The notes under the pieces: generated by a model | What the model was told of the DNA's origin: nothing | The model's input: the letters and a program-made list of their open reading frames with translations, nothing else | The model's database searches: none | Source: Chlorophyllum brunneum | Taxonomy: Eukaryota; Basidiomycota; Agaricomycetes; Agaricales; Agaricaceae | Reading direction: 5' to 3' | Assembly (NCBI GenBank): GCA_963576785.1 | Contig: OY756144.1 | Location: 620,001 to 684,000 of the forward strand | DNA length: 64,000 nucleotides | Position numbers and translations under genes: made by a program | In this document: positions 55,780-64,000 of the stretch, one piece after another | Layout: every line of letters starts with the position of its first letter | Numbering within the stretch: position 1 is the first letter of the stretch

Positions 55780-58700
55780 GACCCCTGAGCAAGGGCTGGC
55801 CTCTTTACTCCCTGAAGTTGAGAAGATGATACATTACTCTTCCAAATACTGTCCTAATGGAGATTAATACTTTGATGGAGAAGCCCCTCCTCCAAAGAAC
55901 TGGGCTGAACAAGTTGAAGAAGAATTGGAAGAACAGAAGTCCAAGATTGATGAGAGAGGTGTACTAGAAAAGTTCTATGACAATATAATTGGTAAAACGT
56001 TAAAACTTGCTGACTGGGTTAAAGCCTATACTATGTATGATATGAGTGGTAACAAAAGACTGGCCTTTGGATTGGCCTTTACTCATCTTATGGAAATTAT
56101 GGTCAAATTGGGATGGCTTAATATTTCTATTGACAACCTTAATAACACTCTCCAAGACTAGCTTGGTGTTAACTTTGGTACAATAGTTGTCCACACTAAG
56201 GACTGTACTTGTCTATCAACTAAGGTCCCCAGTCCCCCTCCAAGTGATTCCCATGCAGCACCAGCACCTACCCCTAACCCTAGGACTACCAAACTTAGCC
56301 CTACTCCTGGTTTGGATGTCTACATGGACTTTGTCAAATATATCATCATACCAGATACTTCCAGTGACTCAGATGTTCAAATAATCTCCAAAGTAGAATT
56401 CAAGATAGTTATGAAGCAAAAAAAGAATTGCAGGACCAAGCCAACTCCTTCTTCTGCCTAGGCTAAGAAGCCAGTAGCAAATATGAAGGAGAAGAAGATA
56501 GGGGCTACCACCTAGGTCCAAAGACCAGGGACTACCATCTAGTCTCCAAGTAAGGCAGAGGCTACCACCCAGTCTTCTCCAAAGTCTTGTGCAACCTGCC
56601 AATAGAATGAGTATCTTTAGGTCAATACTCAACAGTCTCTTATATAAGCAAGTAATTATTCCTCTCCTCTCTGGCCCTAATGTTACCAACTTTGGTACCA
56701 TCATCAACTCACTCAATACATGCTTAATTGTGGAGAAGTCCAAAGCCAGGGTTATGGCTACCTAATAGGGTAAGTTAGACCTTATAGTCCATACCTCTGA
56801 GGTCTTGACCATGGCTAAGCTCAAAGTTATCAAGACTTGGCTCAAAGAAAAGTTTGACAGTATTACCACAGGTGAGGCCTTACTTCCCAAATTGAAGTCA
56901 TATGTCAAGATCATCAATATCTCCTTCATTACCTTATGTAGCCAAGTCCTCACCCAAGAAGACATGGTCTCCAGTATTAGGAGTTCAATCTACTCTAAAG
57001 CTATACAATTTACCACTCTTCCAAGGGTTTAGCAAAACTTGAAGAAGTCAGACACATGTACTGTGTGGTTCAAAATTTGGGATTCCATAGCAGGCTCCAA
57101 TCTTGCAAAAGTTGTTGACAAGTCCCTCAACATTTATGAAGGCATATACTGCATTATGAGAGCTAATGCCATCTCTGGTGTCCCATTTTGCACCAAATGC
57201 TGTTGATTGGATTATCTTATCCTCAAGGACTAATCCTGACTCAATGTGTGTGCATACTGCAAAAGTCTACACACTACCATCAATCACTGCTCCTTTGCTG
57301 CTTGCTATAAAGGAAACAACAAAGCCATTCCATCTATTGCCACTATCCCAATGGGTGAGTCCTGTCCCCATAAACTCACATGTATCAACTGTAGCAAGGA
57401 CTATCTTGTATCTGATCATAACAAGTGCCAGAGAAAATACTTCGACCATGATTGGTATACAAACAAGGCTCTCAAACTTTGGACAAACTGGGGCATTCTT
57501 CCCTTCTCTTCCCTGGCTAGTCAAAGCCAACTAACTGGGTCATCATGAATAGCACACCCAATGATGAAGACAGACTGCCTCCTTCCTCACTGAAGGAGTT
57601 AAAGGTCTGCTCTCACAACATAGGTAAATTGTATAAAGTAATGGAGATAGTCCTCATATACAGAGATGATATCAACCTCCTTCTCATTCAGGAATCCCTG
57701 TGGTATTACATCTGTGACATCCTATTGTCAACTTTCTCTGATGGTACTTCCCTTGTTGGCAGTCCAATTTATCTAGACTGGATCCCTATCTTCTATCCAT
57801 TCAACCCAAGTGAGGTACTTACTATCTCAGATGGACACTATGCTCAACAAATCCCTCAGTATCCTACACTTTGACCTTGGCCCCCACAAGTCATGGTTTT
57901 CATACACAGATGGTTACTGAGGCTTTAATCTTCTCTTAGCAGAAACATTATAGAACACAGAAATCTTATGTGTATTTTCCTGTTTATCAAAGGCAAGGAA
58001 ATTTTAGTGTTAAACATTTACAATGACAACCAAAACTCAGCTATTTATTACCTTAAAGAGCAACTATTCAACCTACCCCCCTTTATTGTTATAGAAGGAG
58101 ACTTCAATATCAGATCATGTAATTGGGACCCTTTGACTGACTTATACCTAGCAAATGCAGACTGACTGCTGCTTATTGCAGATGTACTCAATATGGAATG
58201 TTCCCACCCTGATGTGGCCAGGTCTATGCATTATGCAACAGATTGTGCTCTCCCTAATACAGTATTAGACTTACTGTTTGTCTCTGCCCTCCTCATTCAT
58301 ATCCCCACTCATAGCATCCAAGCTGAAGATTGCCTCAATTTGGACCATGCTCCTCTGCTAATCCACCTCCCCATTTCTCAAGCCAATATCATAATCAAGA
58401 AACTAGTCATCCTACAAGACTCTGATAAAGAAACCAAATTCTTGACAGAAATTATGGAAAATATCACTGACCAAAACTGGCCTCTCACAACTTCAGATGA
58501 CTTAGAGTTATCTATCAAGAACCTTAGGACCCTTGTTCAGAACTTCTGGGACTGCAACACAAAAAAGGTCAAAATTACCACTTAGTCCAAGTCCTGGTGG
58601 AATAATGAATGCTCAGAGATCCTCCAGGCACACCAAGCCAAACCTAAGAACAAGCATAAGTAGAATATGTTTTAGAAGACCACCTACTGTACAAAGAAAG

Positions 58701-59421
58701 CTTATGTTGATCAGAAGATTGAAGAAATCTCTGTTGATAACTAATGCCTTTAGGACCTTATACCTTGGACCAAGGGACACTCACTCCCAGCAACTAAGAC
58801 CATCCAATACAATAGCAAGCCCTGTCTAACTATGGATAAATTGTGGACAGCCCTGGATGCCAGCTACAATACTACCCATAATTGGCTAGTTAACCTGGAG
58901 GTACTCAACAACTTTCCTGCCATTATCAAGACAGAGGCAATGAATAGGACTTGGGTAGACTTCTTGCTCTTGGAGCTGATGGAGTCCCTCTAGGATACCT
59001 TGAATTTGTCTGCCCCTGGCCTAAATCATGTCTCATGGTCTCACCTTAAGCAAATTGTCACCAACTCCATATGTACTGATCTCCTACTCAATGTCGGAAA
59101 TGCCTGCCTGTCCCTAGAGCTCTGGCCCAAGCATTTCAAAAACTCTACATTGGTCATCATCCCTAAACCCAATAAACCTGACTACTCTACTCCCAAAGTA
59201 TTCAGACCTATAGTCTTACTGAACATATTGGGCAAACTTATCAAGAAGATGTTGGCAAAAAGGCTCCAATTTGAGATAGTCAAGTTCAATGTCCTGTACT
59301 CTCACCAGCTTAGTACAATCATACAAAGGTCAACCAAAGATACTGGTCTCTTTCTTACCCACATTATTAGAGAAGCATAGACAAAGAAAAAGAAAACAAG
59401 TGTGCTAGTGTTTGACATTAC
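55780..59421 (+). mobile_element. dead LINE retrotransposon (ORF1 + endonuclease/reverse transcriptase)
   Basis: A non-LTR element in the order expected for Tad1/R1-like LINEs. ORF1 pieces run from 55.8 to 57.54 kb and end in cysteine/histidine knuckles: CAYCKSLHTTINHCSFAACY (57.25 kb) and CPHKLTCINCSKDYLVSDHN then KCQ (57.36-57.43 kb). ORF2 begins at about 57,545 with an apurinic endonuclease-like part (LKVCSHNIGKLYKVMEIVLI, LLIQESLWYYICDILL, FIVIEGDFNIRSCNWDPLTD, LNLDHAPLLIHL). It continues into a reverse transcriptase: SAPGLNHVSWSHLKQI, WPKHFKNSTLVIIPKPNKPD and VFRPIVLLNILGKLIKKMLA. It stops abruptly in LVFDIT, the first palm-Asp motif, where a copia LTR begins at 59,422. Many in-frame stops and frame shifts show that it is inactive. 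CpG is almost absent. The rest of the element should lie beyond the inserted retrotransposon, outside the window. Confidence 0.8.
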
Positions 59422-59993
59422 TGTTGAGGAAACGACCATAACGAGTTGTTTGCTGGGGGCAGCAGTAAACGCAGTGGGAGAGAACGTAGGGTCTACTCAC
59501 CGAGATAATAAGCTTCTATCTGATACCTGTAGTAAGGTAATTCGGATAGACAGATATTATTGATAAAGCGATCAACGTCAGTTGAATAGAGACTAAAGTC
59601 GATGAGATCGGTTGAGGTGTTGTACTCAAGGAGATAGGCAATGGTGAAGAAGTTGTTCGATTGAACAAGATGCAGAACTTAGGTCTGCTACATGGGGTTT
59701 ATATACATATTGTAACATATGCGAGTCATACTACATAAAATACTAGCATTGCATGGATTGTTCCTTATGACTCCCTTTAACTGTGGCGTAGTGCCTGCGG
59801 AGTACTGCGGAACATAGTATCTAGTCATTGGTACTATGTAGAATAATCTATCAAGTACTTATGACTCTCATCGTATGCAGAGCAACTCATAGGAAGTTAC
59901 TATGGAATGAAGTTACTGGAAAGTAACGGATCAGTCTATTATTAGAATAATGACTTCATAATCTATTTCTAGAATATGTCCGTAACTTCAACA
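59422..59993 (-). repeat. 3' LTR of Ty1/copia retrotransposon
   Basis: 572 bp bounded by TGTTGA at 59,422 and TCAACA at 59,993, perfect 6-bp terminal inverted repeats. On the minus strand a purine tract (AGCAAGAAGGAG, 60,005-59,994) lies directly before it, as expected for a polypurine tract. A TATA-like TTTATATAC is inside at about 59,699. The 5 bp ATTAC at 59,417-59,421 is the candidate target-site duplication; its partner would lie to the right of the window. Confidence 0.85.
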
Positions 59994-60027
59994 CTCCTTC
60001 TTGCTCTGTATTGATATAGAGTTTTAA

Positions 60028-63000
60028 TCACTCAAATGTCAAGCCAAGGCGAGGTCGGAATAGATTGAATTTAATTTTGTTTAAATTTTTTGTGAGAATA
60101 TCGGCAGGATTTTCAGTGCCTTTCACAGAGAATATTTCAATCTTTCCGTCTTCTACCAAATCACGAATGTAATGGTATTTGACGTCGACGTGTTTTGATT
60201 GTTTTTCTGTTACTGGATTTTTAGCCCAAAATATTGAACCCTCATTATCACCGAAGAGATAAGGGGCCAATGATTGGATACCAATTTCTTCCAACAAATT
60301 GATAGTCCAAACTAGTTGTCGACTGCAATCTGACAAAGCCATATATTCGGCTTCAGTGGAAGATAATACAACAGTTTTCTGTTTCCTACTTAACCAAGCT
60401 ATAGCTCCGCTGGCTAATAAACAGAAATATCCAGTTACAGATTTACGACTAATAGGATCACCAGCCCAATCAGAGTTGGAAAAGGCATTTAGGCCTTGCA
60501 TAGAACTTCTGTTATAGGTAATTCTATATTTGCAAGTAGCATTAAGATACTTTAGCAAATGTAAGCCTGCATTGTAATGCGCTTTAGTTGGATTGGTCAT
60601 ATGTTGTGATAATTTGACAGTGGCGAAAGCTATGTCGGGCCGACTGCCTATCATCAGATACATAACCAATCCTACTAATTGTTGATACTTCTTTATGAAG
60701 TCAGGTGTCGCTTTTTCTGTATTGGATTCGAAGATAAATCCATTTGGTAATGGTATTTCTTCCTTTCCAATTATATTAAATCGATCAAGAACTTTTCCTA
60801 GATAATCCATTTGGTCTAGGGTGATTGATCGGTTTATAGGATTTCGCGAAATTTTCATACCAAGAAACTCTTTGGTTGGACCAAGGTCTCGGCATTCCCA
60901 TTTCTTCATAAAGAGTGCTCGCTTCTCATGTAGAAGTCTAGAGCCTCTAATTCCGACGAACATTGAGTCATCTACATAGACCAGAGCTATAATAAGCTCT
61001 TTGGTTTCAGGGTCGTAGTAATAATAGACTCCAGCATCTAGTTTGGATCAGACGAATCCTAGGTCGGTCATTGACTTAGTCAATTCCTTCCACCATTGTC
61101 ATCCAGATTGCTTTAATCCATAAATGGCTCGGTTTAATTTCCAAACCAAATTACCACGACTTGTATTGAAACCTTCTGGAAGTTCCATATAGAGTTCTTC
61201 ATCCAGTTTTCCGTAGAGATAGGCAGTTTTAACATCTAAACTGAGCATCTCCCAATCGTTGAGGGCAGTGACTGCAAATATGAGTCGTGCTGTCTCATAA
61301 TGGACTACTGGTGAAAATAGTTCATCGTAATCGATTCCCTCTATCTGAGAGAATCCTTTTGCTACTAGTTGAGCACGGTATCGACCGTCTGATTTAGGTG
61401 TAAAGACCCATCTATTTTTGACAGCTTTTCTTCCAGGTGGAAGTTTAGCTAAGTCATAAACATGTCTTTCTTTGAGTGAATTTAACTCTTCTAAGCACGC
61501 TTTCCACCATTTAGATTTCTCTTCTGATGGTAGTCGATTTAGATCCTTGAAAGAAATAGGAACTAATGGAGATTCGACTTTTTGAGCGTACAGATAATCG
61601 ATCATCCCTACTCCTCCTTCTCTGCATAAGTCTTCTAATGTAGAAGCTTCATGCTGAGAACGTCTATCGATTATTCCAGGTTTGTGAGCCTCTGATCAAA
61701 TTTGTCTAACAAGTCTACTTGTAGAACTTGTCAACTTCGACTTAGGAGGTTGGAACATTTCATAGTCCTGGAGTATTTTGGTCGGATGCTTTGTAGAACC
61801 ATAGAAGTTTCCTGGATGTTCAGGTACTTTTCTGGTTCTTTGCGGTCTCTGAGGTATTTCAGGAACCGGTATTTGATCCGAGTGACCTCGTGGTACAGAA
61901 GGACCAGCATCCCGATCATCTTCGACAGGGGTATAGGGTATGAATGGTTGTACATCCGGATCATCTCTTTGAGAAGGCGGATGGTTCTGACCTTCAGGGT
62001 GATTAGGTGGATCAGCATAAGATAATCCATCACTGTCATCGTCTTCTGGTGTTTGTGCTTCTCTTGGTGGAAAGAGAATATTTTGCACAATACCATCCCA
62101 CTCCTCCTGAACATCAGTATCGATATTCGGTGCTTTTCCCTTTCCTTTATTCTTTTTAGGTTCAGGGAAAGGAGTTGGAATCCGTCCATGTACAGATCTA
62201 TAAGTCCTATCTTCTAGAGAACTTCCGGTAGAAGTTCGGGGAATAGGGCTTGGTGGTTTATCAATGGGTAAACCAGTAGATGGATCTGGAGCATGGAAGA
62301 CAATAACTTCCGAAGGTGTACTTCGAGAAGTAGAAGATGATGGTTGGTTCATCTGTTCTTCTTGCTTCTTCCCAACACATTTAGGGAAGTGTTCTTCGCT
62401 GAATATGGCTGTTGGAGATGTATAGATTACATTTCCATTTAGGTGCCTCATGAAACGATAATTTTTCCTGTCTGATGTCCAACCAAGGAAAATCATGAGT
62501 TCTGACTTCGCTGTCAGTTTATTGTCTCTTATCTCTTTTGGGAGAAAGACATAAGCACCGCAGCCAAAGACTCTCTCTTTGGAGATGTCTGGAATCTTCT
62601 GATTCAACACTTCATAAGGTGTTTTCCACATGAGCCGTGATACCGGTGTTTTATTATAGATATGTATTGCATGATCTATAGAAAACTCCCACCAACCATC
62701 AGGAATACAAGCATGATGCTGCATGGCTTCTGCTTTATCCATTAGAGTTCAGTTCAAGCGTTCCGCTCGACCATTTTGTTGGTGTATGTGTGGTGCACTG
62801 GTCTCATGTATAATCCCTAATGAGCGCAAATGAGATTGCAACTCGTCAGTTGCATACTCTCCTCCTCTATTAGTGCAGAGATATTTTAATTTAGTCTCAT
62901 ATTGAGTCTGAATTAACGCAATGAAATTTTTCATTTCTTCTGCTGCTTCTGATTTCTTATGGAGGAAGCGAATCCATCCATGAGAGGAAAAGTCGTCCAT

Positions 63001-64000
63001 TATGGTCATGACCCATTTAAATTTATGGTAAGAAAGAATCGGAAGTTCAACTAAATCCGAGTGTATTCTTTCGAATGGACGCTTTGCGCGTGTAGGGTTC
63101 TCTCTAAAGGGTTTCTGGTGCATCTTTCCCTTGGCACAACCATCGCAGACTGGCTTTTGCTCGGGAATCCGCACCGGAGTAAACCCAATCGTATTTTTCT
63201 CAAAGTGATTGAGGATACGATTAGAGGGATGTCCTAATCTCGCATGTACAACTTTGTAGCCAACGATCGGATCCGCAGTCATAGCTGCTTGTTCCGAATG
63301 TACAATTTTTGTGTTAACAAAATGTAAAGTAGTATTACGACTTGCTGAAGGATATGCTTGAAGAATAGCATTTCCTTCGCTATCAACTACTACTGATTTG
63401 TTGGCATCTGTTCTAACAGTTTTGCCATCTTAGCATAACTGTCCCACTGACATTAGTCGTTCAGAGGTTCCTTTTAGAAGGAAGACTGGATATATTAATA
63501 TCTGCGTTGGTTGAACGCTGTCAGTCTTCCCGTTATAGACTCTATGCTTAAGCATAACTGCGCCAAGACCAACCGCATTAAGGTAGGGGCCTTGTGCTCC
63601 TACAGTCTTAATTGGGATCGAAACTTCGAGTTCTTCGAAGTTGATAAAGTCTTCCGCATAAGGGGTATAATGACATGATGCCCCTGAGTCTAATAACCAT
63701 ACGTCACTATATTCTTCTAGTGGCGTTATGCTTTGATCATTGCTTAGTGATCGAGATCTTAATTGATCCGGTACTCTTAAATACTGATCGGGCATGCGCG
63801 TGGAGAAACAAGAAAATTGAGAAGTGTTAAAACACTTCTCATTCATTGATTCGCTCGTAACAACATTATTATGGGATCCTAAAGATCCCGATAGCGTAAT
63901 TACATGCCCGGCCCCCAACGTCCCTTCCCCTTGCCCTTGCCCTTCTTCTTGCGAAGACGGCTGGTCGGCATATTGGTGACAGGACTGTGTATCAGGGTTA
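60028..64000 (-). mobile_element. Ty1/copia retrotransposon, gag-pol frame (partial, five stops)
   Basis: One continuous minus-strand frame runs from the right edge to TGA 60,028-60,030. Order: end of gag (Gly/Gln/Glu-rich, at the edge); protease with LLDSGASCHYTPYAEDF (about 63.7 kb); integrase zinc-binding part HARLGHPSNRILNHF...CDGCAKGK; integrase core HSDLVELP and TNRGGEYATDE, where the second catalytic Asp (normally D in TDRGGEY) is Asn; then PHIHQQNGRAERLN. Reverse transcriptase has KNRWVFTPKSDGRYRAQLVA, SLDVKTAYLYGKLDEELYME and ALVYVDDSMFVG. RNase H has SDWAGDP, VLSSTEAEYMALSDCSRQLV and KHVDVKYHYIRD. In-frame stops are at 61,048-61,050, 61,099-61,101, 61,696-61,698, 62,749-62,751 and 63,430-63,432. 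The first four are TGA where Arg fits and the last is TAA. The element is therefore inactive, though otherwise well preserved. The 5' LTR lies outside the window. Confidence 0.92.

Noticed and set aside
1..64000. CRISPR arrays, rRNA genes, bacterial operon features
   Set aside because: None seen; gene structure with short introns is clearly eukaryotic.

Overview
The window looks like a chromosomal segment of a basidiomycete (Agaricomycetes-type) fungus. Nearly every recognisable gene is cut by 45-75 nt GT-AG introns. The repertoire includes DUF6533 multi-pass proteins, a DUF6699 protein, a NACHT (fungal NLR-type) protein and F-box/leucine-rich proteins, next to ordinary eukaryotic housekeeping genes. 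All gene models below were spliced by eye from reading frame, splice sites and family motifs. Coordinates give the whole genomic span, introns included.

Layout. (1) 0.7-13.4 kb: a proline/serine-rich hypothetical gene (-), a small single-pass membrane protein (+), a CRAL-TRIO + RhoGAP protein of the Ecm25/ARHGAP1 type (-), and two tandem acyl-CoA ligase paralogues (+) that both end in a peroxisomal PTS1-like tripeptide. (2) 14-34.7 kb: an accessory zone with three direct copies (A, B, C) of a DUF6533 gene, each preceded by a homologous upstream segment. Two decayed F-box paralogues follow copies B and C. A sugar-transporter relic and a NACHT gene with one 2-bp frameshift lie between. Copies A and C share a 1,215-bp tract that is 99.5% identical inside much more diverged flanks. 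(3) 35-43.7 kb: a conserved block with NOP56 (-), a HOS3-type histone deacetylase (+), the mitochondrial S-adenosylmethionine carrier PET8 (-), a poorly resolved gene (+) and a DUF6699 protein (-). (4) 46.2-49.9 kb: a fourth, inverted DUF6533 copy (D) and a possible fifth fragment. (5) 50-64 kb: transposons. A dead DDE transposase and a dead LINE (zinc-knuckle ORF1, endonuclease-RT ORF2) lie in a stretch almost devoid of CpG. A Ty1/copia retrotransposon (-) is inserted inside the LINE reverse transcriptase and runs off the right edge.

The main themes are expansion and sequence exchange within a DUF6533 family that has a fixed microexon architecture and core promoter, parallel decay of neighbouring F-box and NACHT genes, and RIP-like C-to-T decay of transposons. 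I see no CRISPR array, rRNA or convincing tRNA. I found no clear evidence of a wholly new molecular system. The DUF6533 array is the best candidate for one.
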